Assembly: GCF_017349075.1 (NCBI RefSeq)
Contig: NZ_JAFMOF010000002.1
Coordinates: 1,550,001 to 1,614,000, forward strand
Length of the DNA: 64,000 bases
Direction: 5' to 3'
Source: Streptomyces triculaminicus
GTDB lineage: Bacteria; Actinomycetota; Actinomycetes; Streptomycetales; Streptomycetaceae
Shown in pieces: positions 8,392 to 16,478 of this stretch (positions within the stretch are counted from its first letter, which is position 1; the number at the start of each line of letters is the position of its first letter). The notes under the pieces are model-generated. The model was given only the letters and a program-made list of their open reading frames with translations. It was not told the DNA's origin and ran no database searches. Position numbers and translations under genes: made by a program.

Positions 8392-8715
8392 GAACCGCCA
8401 TCCGACCGTCGAACTCGACCGAGGTCAAACATTTTTACGAGGAGTGCTCACTACCGCAGGGCGCGGCGTCGGCAGCGTTGCGGCGCAACGGCGCGGCAAC
8501 GGTTTCGCCGCCAGACCGCTCTGACCAGCGAAAACCGGCGTGCATGAAGTTGCGGGAACGATGGCAACGGGAGACATCGTTGCGCTTCTTCCCCGATCCC
8601 GAAGCGCAACGGCTCCGCGCCCCACCATCCTGTGAGTCCCCCCACCCGCGACCTGTTGGACGGGGTGACTCGTCCCGTTGTGTTGCGCGACGGCTCGGAT
8701 GGATTGGAGGCCTCG
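8392..8715. other. Divergent intergenic region with inverted repeats
   Basis: About 320 bases between divergent genes. The stretch nearest the phosphotransferase is locally A/T-rich (CAAACATTTTTACG), which fits promoter DNA. Further on are GTTGC-GGC-GCAAC, AACGATG (8557-8563) paired with CATCGTT (8575-8581), and CGCTTC/GAAGCG around 8583-8604. These could be operator sites or RNA stems. No convincing gene is seen, although a GTG at 8632 could extend the next ORF. Confidence 0.35.
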
Positions 8716-8979
8716 GTGGACCGGCCGTTGCTGTCACTGAGAACGACCCTGGTGTTCCTGCTCGCTCTGCTCGTCGGCACGGCAGGGGGCGTCCTGACCG
8801 CGTTGGCGGGCGAGGGGACGCCGCGCAGCGTGCTCGCGGGCCTTGCCGCCGCGGGACTGGCGGTGTCGTTCTTCGACCGTCTCATCGCCGCGGAGCCCGG
8901 GCCGGAGCCCGGCGGCGACCGGAGGCGCGGGGCCGTAGACGCCGGCGCCGGCGTGGGGGAGGGGCAAGGACATGGGTGA
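8716..8979 (+). CDS. Small two-helix membrane protein, coupled to the next gene
   Basis: 87 residues. Two hydrophobic helices (LRTTLVFLLALLVGTAGG and VLAGLAAAGLAVSFF) are followed by a charged, glycine-rich tail. GTG 8716 was chosen because GGAGG sits five bases upstream; an in-frame GTG at 8632 would add 28 residues. The last eight bases overlap the start of the HTH/receiver gene at 8972, so the two are probably translated together, suggesting a membrane partner for that regulator. No family recognised; function unknown. Confidence 0.6.
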   Translation: MDRPLLSLRTTLVFLLALLVGTAGGVLTALAGEGTPRSVLAGLAAAGLAVSFFDRLIAAEPGPEPGGDRRRGAVDAGAGVGEGQGHG

Positions 8980-10057
8980 GCTTCGACCGCTGGGCGACGA
9001 CCTCACCGACACGTCCCGGGCCCTCGCCGAGGCGCTGCGGGAGTTGTTCGAGGGGATGGAGGTGTCCGTGCGGCGGTACGCGGCCCGGCGCCAACGCGAT
9101 CCCGGGACGTTCTCGCGCTACCTGAACGGAACCCGCCTGCCCCCATGGCAGGTGATCACGGACCTGTTCGCGGACCTCGCCGAGCATCGTGGAACCGCGG
9201 TCACCACCAAGGCCATCGAGTACGTACGAGGGTTGTACGGGTCGGCGGTCGACGCCGGCTCCTCTCCCAAACACGCGGTGGAGATCCTGGAGCAGCAGTT
9301 GGCCGACGCGGACCGTGTCTCCCGGCGATCGAGCGTCCGCGGCGACGTGCTGGGCGACGCGCTGCTCGACCGTACGCACCGTATCGCCGACCTGGAAGTG
9401 CGCCTGCACCAACTGGAGGCCGACCGCAGCGCCGAGCGGGAGCGGGCGGACCAGCTCGCGGCTGCCCACCCCGACGTGTCCGACCTCCTGCGGGAACGCG
9501 ACGCCCTCGAGGCCGAAGTGTCGCGGCTGGGAACGGAGCTCCGCGAGACACGGGACCAGCGTGCCGCCGCGGAGGCCCGGTGCGCCCTGCTCGAACGGCA
9601 ACTGGACGCCATCGAGCGGCCCGCCGCCGCCCTGACCGCCGTCGCCTCCGGACCCCAGGACATGCCCAAGGTCCTGATCGTCGACGACCAGGCGGACAAC
9701 CTGCTCGCGATGAGGGCCGTACTGGAGACGCTCGACCAGGACCTGGTCACGGTCTCCTCCGGGCGGGAGGCGCTCAAGGCGTTGCTGGACCACGACGACT
9801 TCGCGGTCATCATCATGGACGTGCAGATGCCGGAGATGGACGGCTACGAGACGTGCGCGCACATCAAGCGCCGGCCCCGGACCCGCGACGTGCCCATCAT
9901 CTTCCTGACGGCGATGGGCGTGGACCCGGAACACTCCGCCCGCGGCTACGCGGCCGGCGCGGTCGACTACATCAGCAAGCCCTTCGACCCCTGGGCGCTG
10001 CGCGCCAAGGTCGCCGTGTTCACTTCCATCTATCTGGAACGCCACGCCGGTCGGTGA
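8972..10057 (+). CDS. HTH - coiled coil - receiver domain regulator
   Basis: 361 residues in an unusual order. Residues about 10-85 resemble the XRE-like helix-turn-helix of many Streptomyces regulators (VRRYAARRQRDPGTFSRYLNGTRLPPWQVITDLFADL). Residues about 105-215 are a long charged heptad stretch predicted to be coiled coil. Residues about 230-355 form a CheY-type receiver: KVLIVDDQADN (acidic pocket), VIIMDVQMPEMDGYE (phospho-acceptor Asp), FLTAMG (switch Thr) and YISKPFDPW (conserved Lys). The receiver therefore comes last, opposite to classical response regulators. No histidine kinase is nearby, so the phosphodonor may be distant or the receiver may work otherwise. The ATG follows a good GGAGGGGCAAGGAC leader. 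Confidence 0.75.
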   Translation: MGELRPLGDDLTDTSRALAEALRELFEGMEVSVRRYAARRQRDPGTFSRYLNGTRLPPWQVITDLFADLAEHRGTAVTTKAIEYVRGLYGSAVDAGSSPKHAVEILEQQLADADRVSRRSSVRGDVLGDALLDRTHRIADLEVRLHQLEADRSAERERADQLAAAHPDVSDLLRERDALEAEVSRLGTELRETRDQRAAAEARCALLERQLDAIERPAAALTAVASGPQDMPKVLIVDDQADNLLAMRAVLETLDQDLVTVSSGREALKALLDHDDFAVIIMDVQMPEMDGYETCAHIKRRPRTRDVPIIFLTAMGVDPEHSARGYAAGAVDYISKPFDPWALRAKVAVFTSIYLERHAGR

Positions 10058-10097
10058 CCGGAGGAGGGTTGACCTTGCCCTTGGGGCAGAGGGGAGT

Positions 10098-10931
10098 GTG
10101 ACGGGCGTGGAGGACGACGATCCCTTGCTGAGCATCGGTGTGTTCGCGCGCCGGGCGCGGCTCTCGCCGAAGGCCCTGCGGCTGTATGACCGGCAGGGCC
10201 TGCTGGCCCCGGACCGGGTCGACGCGGCGACCGGCTACCGGTACTACCGGGAGAGCCGGCTGGCCACCGCACGCCTGATCGTACGGCTGCGCGGCCTGGA
10301 CATGCCGCTCGCCCGGATAGGGGAGGTGCTGGCGGTGCCGGGGCCCGAAGCGGCCGCTGTCGTCGCCGGGTACTGGGAGGGTGTCGAGCGGCGGATCGCC
10401 GCGCAGCGGGAGCTCGCCGTCCACCTCCGCATCCAGCTGTCGGGAGGAAGAGAAGGAATGGACACCTACAAGATCGAGCAGCGCGACGTGCCGGAGCAGG
10501 TGGTGCTCACCGAGCGGCGTCACGTCCGGCCGGAGGACCTGCCGGTGTGGATCCCCGACGCCTGCGCCCGCCTGGAGGAGGAGGCCAAGGCGTACGGGGG
10601 GCCCGTGGCGGCGCCGTTCGTGGTCTATTACGGCCATGTCAACGAGGACAGTGACGGGCCGGTGGAGGTCTGTGTGCCCATCGACCCGGCCCGGGAAGCG
10701 GAGGTCACCGCGCCCGTACGGACCGAGCCGGCCCATCGCGAGGCGTACACCACGCTCACCAAGGCACAGGTGAAGTACCCGCAGATCCTCTCCGCGTACG
10801 ACGCGGTGTACCAGTGGATCGAGGAGAGCGGTGCCCGTGCGACGGGCCCCGGCCGGGAGGTCTACTTCGCCGACTGGGAGTCGGCCGGCCCGGCCGCGCA
10901 GGTCTGCGACATCGCCGTGCCCGTGGCTTAG
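10098..10931 (+). CDS. MerR-family regulator with GyrI-like effector domain
   Basis: 277 residues. Residues about 10-80 form a MerR winged helix (LSIGVFARRARLSPKALRLYDRQGLL, then the wing YRYYRESRL), followed by a dimerisation helix and a C-terminal GyrI-like/BmrR-type ligand-binding domain (from about residue 118: YKIEQRDVPEQVVLTERRHV...YAVYQWIEE-like segments). Such proteins sense lipophilic drugs and activate transport or modification genes from stretched promoters. Starts at GTG 10098 or GTG 10107 are both possible given the GGGGAG upstream. A terminator-like hairpin follows the stop. It may regulate itself or the genes before it; no operator was recognised. Confidence 0.85.
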   Translation: MTGVEDDDPLLSIGVFARRARLSPKALRLYDRQGLLAPDRVDAATGYRYYRESRLATARLIVRLRGLDMPLARIGEVLAVPGPEAAAVVAGYWEGVERRIAAQRELAVHLRIQLSGGREGMDTYKIEQRDVPEQVVLTERRHVRPEDLPVWIPDACARLEEEAKAYGGPVAAPFVVYYGHVNEDSDGPVEVCVPIDPAREAEVTAPVRTEPAHREAYTTLTKAQVKYPQILSAYDAVYQWIEESGARATGPGREVYFADWESAGPAAQVCDIAVPVA

Positions 10932-10941
10932 AGGACGTAGA

Positions 10942-10965
10942 GCCCGCCTGTCGAGGGGGGCGGGC
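10942..10965 (+). terminator. Terminator-like hairpin after the MerR gene
   Basis: GCCCGCC at 10942-10948 pairs perfectly with GGCGGGC at 10959-10965 across a 10-base loop, 10 bases after the TAG stop. There is no T-tract, which is common for actinobacterial terminators. Confidence 0.5.
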
Positions 10966-11010
10966 GCAGCTCAACCGCCTTCTTGCTGAGGGGTTTCGGC
11001 CCGTCATCTG

Positions 11011-11073
11011 CCGCCGTGAGGCGGCGGTCCCGCCCGGTGGTGGTGTTCACCCGTCAGGGGGAACGCCACCGGG
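11011..11073 (+). repeat. Two inverted repeats before the EF-hand gene
   Basis: CCGCC-GTGA-GGCGG at 11011-11024 is followed by a longer stem joining CCCGGTGG (11033-11040) to CCACCGGG (11066-11073), with inner TGTTC/GAACG pairing. It ends about 40 bases before the EF-hand start. It could be a bidirectional terminator, an operator or a leader RNA structure. Confidence 0.4.
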
Positions 11074-11115
11074 GCTCGCCGGTGGGTCGGCCAGGAGGTG
11101 GCACGCTCTCGGAAC

Positions 11116-11622
11116 ATGACCGACATCACCAAGAACGCCCAGCTCGCGCCCGTCCAGGAGTTCCAGCGCATGGACGCGGACGGCGACGGATCCGTCGACC
11201 TGACCGACTTCCTACGGGCACCGCACCGGCTCCTGTCCGAGCTCGGCATCCCGGAGGAATCGGACAAGGGACGGGCCCTCCTCGAGGCCAACAAGACCCA
11301 GTGGACGTTCCTGTTGTCCCTCGGCGACGCCGACGGCGACGGGGTCCTCACGACCGACGAGTACGTGACCGCCCGCACGTCCCCCGCCTTCCGTTCGGCG
11401 GACCGCCCCGGGAAGGGCGACGTGTGCCGGACCCTGTTCGATCTGCTCGACCGTGACGACGACGGCTCTCTCGACCGGGACGAATTCCTTCGGGCCGGTG
11501 ACTTCCTGGGCATGTCGGACGCCGACGCCGGGACGTACTTCGACGAACTCGACGCCGACGGCAGCGGACGCATCAGCCCCAAGGAGTTCCTGAAGGCGGT
11601 GAAGCGCTTCTACACCAGCTGA
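11116..11622 (+). CDS. EF-hand calcium-binding protein (calerythrin-like)
   Basis: 168 residues with four EF-hand loops in sequence: DADGDGSVDLTDF, DADGDGVLTTDEY, DRDDDGSLDRDEF and DADGSGRISPKEF. All four keep acidic or polar ligands at positions 1, 3 and 5 and an acidic residue (D or E) at position 12, so all may bind Ca2+. There is no signal peptide, so it is cytoplasmic, like the calerythrin/CabD calcium sensors or buffers of actinomycetes. ATG 11116 was chosen; a GTG six codons earlier sits directly on the AGGAGG sequence and is less likely. It appears to be a single-gene unit. Confidence 0.9.
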   Translation: MTDITKNAQLAPVQEFQRMDADGDGSVDLTDFLRAPHRLLSELGIPEESDKGRALLEANKTQWTFLLSLGDADGDGVLTTDEYVTARTSPAFRSADRPGKGDVCRTLFDLLDRDDDGSLDRDEFLRAGDFLGMSDADAGTYFDELDADGSGRISPKEFLKAVKRFYTS

Positions 11623-11884
11623 GCCCCCGGACAGCCGAGCCGACCCGTCCGCGGTGCCGATCACACACCGATCGCCGGACCGCTGGATTGCCGGATCACC
11701 GGGCGGGTCGGTCAGGCGCGCGTAGCTCACGTCGCGGTGCCGCCGCCGTCGGCGCACGGGACAGGATGCTCGTCCGCCCAGACGTGACCCCAGCCGCGCG
11801 CTCAAAAGCCTGCCGCGGTCGACTGGAAAGCGACCAGGGAGGGCGCGCCGGAAGGCTGTGCGGTGACTTCTGACGTCGATCGCC

Positions 11885-12157
11885 GTGGCCCGTAACGCCG
11901 ATGGACGTCTGGAGATCTTCGGAACCAACAGCGCCGGGAACATCTACCACCGTTGGCAGACGGCCATCGGCGGCCCGTGGTCGGCATGGGAACAGTTCGA
12001 CGGCGCGCTGAGCCAGGTCGCGGCCGAGACCAACGCCGACGGCCGTATCGAGCTCTTCGGCGTCAACGGCGGCGGTTACCCGTACCACCGCTGGCAGACC
12101 AGGATCGGCGGCCCCTGGTCGGGCTGGGAGCAGTTCGACGGCCTGCTGAGGCCCTAG
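11885..12157 (+). pseudogene. Fragment of a PLL/tectonin-like beta-propeller lectin
   Basis: About 90 residues comprising nearly two copies of a repeat: DGRLEIFGTNSAGNIYHRWQ...GGPWSAWEQFDG and DGRIELFGVNGGGYPYHRWQ...GGPWSGWEQFDG. These repeats build propeller lectins and the carbohydrate-binding tails of secreted Streptomyces enzymes, normally in five to seven copies. The frame is closed by a stop at 11864-11866 and there is no signal peptide, ribosome-binding site or catalytic domain, so this is best read as the leftover 3' end of a larger gene. A GTG at 11885 opens the frame formally. Confidence 0.55.
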
Positions 12158-12545
12158 GGCGTTGTACCGGACACTCACCGGCGCCCGCGAGCTCCTCTAC
12201 TGCTCGCAGACTCTGCCGACTCACCGGTCGCCTCCCGGCCGCATTGCCATGGGGGCTGGACGGCCGGCGCCTGCTGCCTCCCCGTGCGACCTTTGACCTG
12301 ACCGGTATGTCCGTCGGCATCCACGTCGGCGAGCGACGCTCCCACCCGGGCGACTGCATGGGTGCGCCCGGGTGGTCAGCGCTTGCCGGCCCCTGGGCCG
12401 GCGAAGGGTGGCCGTCCAGGTCGGCGCAGAGCCCTGTTGCCGTAGCGCAATCGGGTGAGACGCACGTCACGGGCAGTCGTGTCACAACTCGCCGGGCCGC
12501 CCCGTCATAGATGTGTACCGACGGGCAACAGCAATGGAGCGCATT
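12158..12545. other. Intergenic region without recognised features
   Basis: About 390 bases between the lectin remnant and the AhpD-like gene. I see no coding frame with convincing codon bias and no strong hairpin. It presumably holds the promoter of the AhpD-like gene, but no clear -35/-10 pair could be singled out. Confidence 0.3.
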
Positions 12546-13019
12546 ATGGAAGCACGCCTCAACGCCTTCACCAACCCGGTCCTGGCCAAGGTCTTCAAGC
12601 ACATCATCGCCGCGGGCAAGGTGCTCGAGGACTCGACCCTGCCGGCCTCCACGCAGGAGCTGGTGAAGCTCCGCGCCAGCCAGATCAACGGCTGCGGATT
12701 CTGCACCGACATGCACTTCAAGGACGCCGTACACGCCGGAGAGTCCGCGGAGCGCCTCAACCTGGTCGCGGCCTGGCGCGAGGCCACGGTGTTCACCGAG
12801 GCCGAGCGCGCCGCGCTGGAGCTGGCGGAGGAGGCCACCCGCATCGCCGACGCGGCCGGCGGCGTCCCGGACGAGGTGTGGGCGAACGCCGCCAAGCACT
12901 ACGACGAGGAGCAGCTCGGCGCCCTGGTGGGCGTCATCACCCTCATCAACGCCTTCAACCGCGGGAACGTCATGCTCCAGATGCCCGCCGGCGACTACCA
13001 GCCCGGCCAGTTCGGCTGA
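12546..13019 (+). CDS. Carboxymuconolactone decarboxylase/AhpD-family protein
   Basis: 157 residues, all helical. The segment INGCGFCTDMHFKDA carries the CxxC plus downstream His of AhpD-like alkylhydroperoxidase proteins, where the cysteine pair cycles between thiol and disulfide to reduce peroxides; LRASQINGC before it is also typical. The ATG at 12546 was chosen because GGAGC lies six bases upstream; an ATG at 12534 is in frame but has no good ribosome-binding site. Many such Streptomyces genes are single units under oxidative-stress control; no operator is visible here. Peroxidase activity is likely from the motif but unproven. Confidence 0.85.
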   Translation: MEARLNAFTNPVLAKVFKHIIAAGKVLEDSTLPASTQELVKLRASQINGCGFCTDMHFKDAVHAGESAERLNLVAAWREATVFTEAERAALELAEEATRIADAAGGVPDEVWANAAKHYDEEQLGALVGVITLINAFNRGNVMLQMPAGDYQPGQFG

Positions 13020-13128
13020 CCAGGAGTGCGGTGTGTCCGAGGTGAACGGGTCCGCCCTGGACCCGTTCGCCCGCGTGGCGGGAAGAGGTCGCGGGTGGTG
13101 CTGCCGCGCTGAGGTAGCGTCCCGGCAC

Positions 13129-13590
13129 ATGACGGCCGACGGCGATGAGACGTACGAGAAGCGCGGGAAGCACGAGGCGGACGAGAAGGCTGCTGCCGGT
13201 GTGCGACTCGTGGAGGACCTGGTTGCTCAGGTGCCCGGGTTCGAGGACGCGTACGAGTGCCACATCGTCAACGAGAACGGGGTGGTGCTCCCGCACCTGT
13301 TCTTCTGGGACGTCGTGCAGGACACCGTGCGCTCGTACCTGGGAGAGCACGACCCGGACGGTCCCGACTGGCGCCGGGTCCTCGCCTTCCCGGAGGAGGA
13401 GACGCGACGCCGCGTGCCCGGGGCGTTCGAGGTCATCGTGACGTCGTTCCTCTACGACCTCCCCTGCAAGAAGGAACCCGGGTACGGGATCGAGGCGCAT
13501 CTCGGGCCGGTCATGAAGGAGAAGTACCTGCAGCTCCGGCCCTGGTATGGGACCGAGGACCCGGGCGCTCCGGGGAAGCCGGAGGCGTAG
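13129..13590 (+). CDS. Hypothetical protein
   Basis: 153 residues, acidic, with a charged N-terminus and no signal peptide or membrane helix. It reads as a mixed alpha/beta soluble protein (VRLVEDLVAQVPGFEDAYE, VLPHLFFWDVVQDTV, GAFEVIVTSFLYDLPC). Near its C-terminus is a run of polar segments (GIEAHLGPVMKEKYLQLRPWYG). Such small proteins are often immunity or structural partners, but no family was recognised and the neighbours give no hint. The ATG at 13129 follows a GAGG sequence about 16 bases earlier. Codon usage is normal for a Streptomyces coding gene, so it is real rather than a chance frame. Confidence 0.6.
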   Translation: MTADGDETYEKRGKHEADEKAAAGVRLVEDLVAQVPGFEDAYECHIVNENGVVLPHLFFWDVVQDTVRSYLGEHDPDGPDWRRVLAFPEEETRRRVPGAFEVIVTSFLYDLPCKKEPGYGIEAHLGPVMKEKYLQLRPWYGTEDPGAPGKPEA

Positions 13591-13689
13591 CGCTGGACGG
13601 TCGCGCATCGGCTGCCGGAAACCATAGGGCGCGAGGCGGCGTCCCACCGGACATCCGCAAGATCATGAACGCTGCAGAGGACCTTGCCC

Positions 13690-14313
13690 ATGACCGGGAC
13701 CGCCACCCGCTTCCTCTACCTCGCTCGGCACGGTGAGGCGTCACCGGACGAGAGCGAGCTGACGAACAACGGACGCCGACAGGCCGTACTGCTCGGCGAG
13801 CGGCTTCGCGACAGCCCGCTGTCCGTCGTCCATCACGGGCCGCTGCCCCGAGCACGGCAGACCGCTCGGTCGGTCTGCGAACAGCTCGACGGCGTCCCGG
13901 CACAGGAGACGGAACTGGCCGGGGACTATATCCCCTACCTGCCGCACCGGGAGGAGCTGCCGGCGGATTCGGCCGACGCCAAGCTCGCCCATCTGTCCCA
14001 GTTCCCGGCAGAAGAGCGGGAGCGGGGCCCCGAGCTGGCCGAGGCGGCTCTCGCACGGTTCGCCGGACCCGTTGACGGCGACGAGCCCCGCCACGAGCTC
14101 GTCGTCACCCACAACTTCCTCATCGGATGGCTGGTCCGAGCCGCCCTCGACGCACCGAAGTGGCGCTGGATGGGCCTCAACCACGGCAACGCCGCGCTGA
14201 CCGTGATCCGCTACGCGCCCGGACGCCCTGCTTCCGTGCTCTTCTTCAACGACATGGGGCACCTTCCCCCGGAGCTCCGCTGGACCGGCTTCCCGCCCGA
14301 CCTTCACCCCTGA
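13690..14313 (+). CDS. Histidine phosphatase superfamily protein
   Basis: 207 residues. The N-terminal LYLARHGEASPDES contains the catalytic RHG of the phosphoglycerate-mutase/SixA-like branch, where the histidine is phosphorylated. The downstream GPLPRARQTARS segment gives the second arginine, and HELVVTHNFLIGWLV supplies the second catalytic histidine near the C-terminus. Members dephosphorylate sugars, nucleotides or proteins; the substrate is not predictable here. The ATG at 13690 was preferred over a TTG two codons earlier. The 3' end overlaps the convergent tet-type gene by 68 bases. Confidence 0.85.
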   Translation: MTGTATRFLYLARHGEASPDESELTNNGRRQAVLLGERLRDSPLSVVHHGPLPRARQTARSVCEQLDGVPAQETELAGDYIPYLPHREELPADSADAKLAHLSQFPAEERERGPELAEAALARFAGPVDGDEPRHELVVTHNFLIGWLVRAALDAPKWRWMGLNHGNAALTVIRYAPGRPASVLFFNDMGHLPPELRWTGFPPDLHP

Positions 14314-16270
14314 CCCCGCACGCTGAGATCAGCGGTCCGTCCCCGCACGGTCTCGACCACCACACGCCCTCGCCGCGCGTCAGGCCCGGGAGCCGCTGTT
14401 CGACGGCGCGGACCCGGCGGGCCGGCAGCAGGCCCTTGAGCAGCCACGACTCCGTGCCGGCCGCCGTTTCGCCGATGTCCGCTCCCAGTTCGGCGAGACA
14501 TCCGGTGACCGGCGCGAGCGTGTCCGTGGGGATGTCCGCCTCGAAGCGGTGGTAGGGCTCGAACACCCGCGTGCCGGCGCGCTCCAGGGCTCTGCCCAGC
14601 ACCACCGGTGTCAGCCCGCGGAAGTCGCCGGCCGTGCTGACCGGGCCCGCGAAGCCCGAACGGACGAGGGTGACGGTGCAGTCGGTGACCGCCCAGCCGT
14701 GCGGGCCCCGTCGTAGCGCGGCGTGCACGCTCTCCTCGACGGCGCAGTGAAAGGCGTGGGGGAGGGCGCCCAGCTCGGTCTCGTACCGGAAGCCGACACC
14801 GGTGCCTCGCTCCGCCGGCTCGACCCGCAGCCCGACGGTGGCCCAGAAGCCGCTGGGGGACGGGGCGCGACGCCCCATCTCCTCGTACGCCTCGCCGGTG
14901 CCGGCGGGCCGTTCGACGCACACGGTGCGGCTGGGTTCGAAGACGGCCTCGATGCCGAACTCCTCCGCGAGAGCGGCCGCGATGATCTCCTTCTGGATCT
15001 CGCCGTAGAGCAGCACCGAGGTGGCACCGTCGGGCTCGGCGCTCGCGTGGATCAGCGGATCCTGCTCGGCGAGGCTCCGCAGGGCCGCGCGCAGGCGCGC
15101 CGTCGCCCCGGGCGCCGCGTCGCGCGGCCGGACGACGGTCAGCAGCGTGGGGGCGGGGAAGCGTGGGCGGCGCGGACCGCCGCCCCGCCCGTCGGGCTCT
15201 CCGAGCAGGTCGCCCACCCGGACCTCGGTCAGGCCCGTGATCCTCCCGATGTTCCCCGCCGTCAGACGGCTCGTGCCGGCGCCGGCGCGTCCGACGACGT
15301 CGAGCGAGGTGATCCGGCCGGTGTACGCGTGGTGTGTGCCGTCCGGCTCGCGGCGGTGGAGCGTGACCCGCCGGCGCGCGGTGAGCGCTCCGGTGGACAG
15401 CCGCAGGTACGCGGTCTTGTGTCCGGACGGATCGCGGTCGACGGCGAAGACCGCCCCCGTCGGCGCCGCCGCCTCCGCCGGAGCCGTGTCGGCGGTGTCG
15501 GTGGCATCGGCGCGCGGGGGCCGGAGCAGGCCGGTGATCCCCTCGACGAGGGCGCCGACGCCCTGCCCGCTGAGGGCCGAGCCGAAGTACACGGGGTGCA
15601 CCAGCCCCCGGGCCGTGTGGTCGTGGAGCGCGGCTCCCAGCTCCTCGGAGGAGGGAGCCGGGCCGTCCACGACCCGGGCGAGCAGCGCGTCGTCCGTCTC
15701 GGCGAGCACCTCGCCCGTGCGCGTACGGAAGTCCGGGTCGTCGAGCGACTCGGGCAGCGTGCGAGCGGCCCGCGTACCGAGGTCGCGTACCGCCGTCATG
15801 GGGAGGACGTACGGCGTCAGCCTCCGTCGGATGTCCGTCAGCAGACCGTCCCGCCGGGCGCCCGGACGGTCGATCTTGTTGACGAAGAGGAGCACCGGAA
15901 GCCCCATGTCGCGCAGGGTCCGCATCAGGACGCGGGTGTGCGCCTGGACGCCCTCGACGGCCGAGAGCACCAGGACCGCGCCGTCGAGCACCTCGAGGGC
16001 TCGCTCGACCTCGGCCACGAAATCGGCGTGCCCCGGGGTGTCGATGAGATTGACCTGCGTCGTGCCGACGGCGAAGGAGACGACCGCGGAGCGGACGGTG
16101 ATGCCGCGCCGCCGCTCGACGGACCCGGTGTCCGTCTGCGTGCTCCCGCCGTCGACACTGCCGAGCCGGTCGATCGTGCCGGTGTCGAACAGCAGGCGCT
16201 CGGTCAGGCTGGTCTTACCCGCGTCTACGTGCGCGACGATGCCGATGTTCAGGGTGTGCTGGATCTGCAT
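14246..16270 (-). CDS. Tetracycline-resistance-type ribosomal protection GTPase (Otr(A)/Tet(M) family)
   Basis: 674 residues related to EF-G. The G domain carries G1 AHVDAGKTS, the switch-region RRRGITVRSA, G3 DTPGHADF and G4 NKIDRPGA. Domain II follows (about residues 245-350), then the EF-G-like C-terminal domains (TVVRPRDAAPGATARLRAALRSLAEQDPLI, and a domain IV strand near PSPSGFWATVGLRVEP). This family releases tetracycline from the ribosome using GTP; Otr(A) of S. rimosus is the known Streptomyces example. The ATG at 16270 starts MQIQHTLNIGIVAHVDAGKT, as in Tet(M). Upstream lies a candidate leader ORF and hairpin. Tetracycline is the likely but unproven drug. Confidence 0.85.
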   Translation of the reverse strand: MQIQHTLNIGIVAHVDAGKTSLTERLLFDTGTIDRLGSVDGGSTQTDTGSVERRRGITVRSAVVSFAVGTTQVNLIDTPGHADFVAEVERALEVLDGAVLVLSAVEGVQAHTRVLMRTLRDMGLPVLLFVNKIDRPGARRDGLLTDIRRRLTPYVLPMTAVRDLGTRAARTLPESLDDPDFRTRTGEVLAETDDALLARVVDGPAPSSEELGAALHDHTARGLVHPVYFGSALSGQGVGALVEGITGLLRPPRADATDTADTAPAEAAAPTGAVFAVDRDPSGHKTAYLRLSTGALTARRRVTLHRREPDGTHHAYTGRITSLDVVGRAGAGTSRLTAGNIGRITGLTEVRVGDLLGEPDGRGGGPRRPRFPAPTLLTVVRPRDAAPGATARLRAALRSLAEQDPLIHASAEPDGATSVLLYGEIQKEIIAAALAEEFGIEAVFEPSRTVCVERPAGTGEAYEEMGRRAPSPSGFWATVGLRVEPAERGTGVGFRYETELGALPHAFHCAVEESVHAALRRGPHGWAVTDCTVTLVRSGFAGPVSTAGDFRGLTPVVLGRALERAGTRVFEPYHRFEADIPTDTLAPVTGCLAELGADIGETAAGTESWLLKGLLPARRVRAVEQRLPGLTRGEGVWWSRPCGDGPLISACGVRGEGRAGSRSSGAPGEGAPCR

Positions 16271-16295
16271 GGGTGACGAAGTCCTCGAAATTCAC
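16271..16295 (-). promoter_or_regulatory. Hairpin between leader ORF and ribosomal protection gene
   Basis: On the minus strand GGTGA (16295-16291) pairs with TCACC (16275-16271), enclosing a 15-base loop that holds the GAGGA ribosome-binding site of the downstream gene. The 5' arm includes the leader ORF's TGA stop. A ribosome on the leader ORF would block the stem, suggesting translational attenuation. The stem is only five pairs long. Confidence 0.35.
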
Positions 16296-16342
16296 CGTCC
16301 GGTAGGGGCGCTGGGGTGTTTCGAGGAATCGGCGCATCGCAT
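16292..16342 (-). CDS. Short leader peptide before the ribosomal protection gene
   Basis: Sixteen codons, MRCADSSKHPSAPTGR then TGA, with GGGAG six bases ahead of the ATG and ending 21 bases before the tet-type start. The stop lies in the 5' arm of a hairpin whose loop contains the downstream ribosome-binding site. This fits a ribosome-sensing leader like those before inducible tet and erm genes. A chance ORF is possible. Confidence 0.35.
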   Translation of the reverse strand: MRCADSSKHPSAPTGR

Positions 16343-16478
16343 GCTCCCATCGGTGATCGAGTGCCCTTCAGCTTGCGCACCCACCACCCCCGTCGGCAAC
16401 CGGTTTTCCGCGCGCCCGCCGGGTTCCCGCGCCCCGAGGCGCCTCGTACGCTGGGCGACGGGGCGGGAGGAACCCGCG

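Noticed and set aside
16276..16327. A second leader frame starting MRRFLETPQ ahead of the tet-type gene
   Set aside because: It runs into the gene out of frame and has a poorer ribosome-binding site than the 16-codon ORF.
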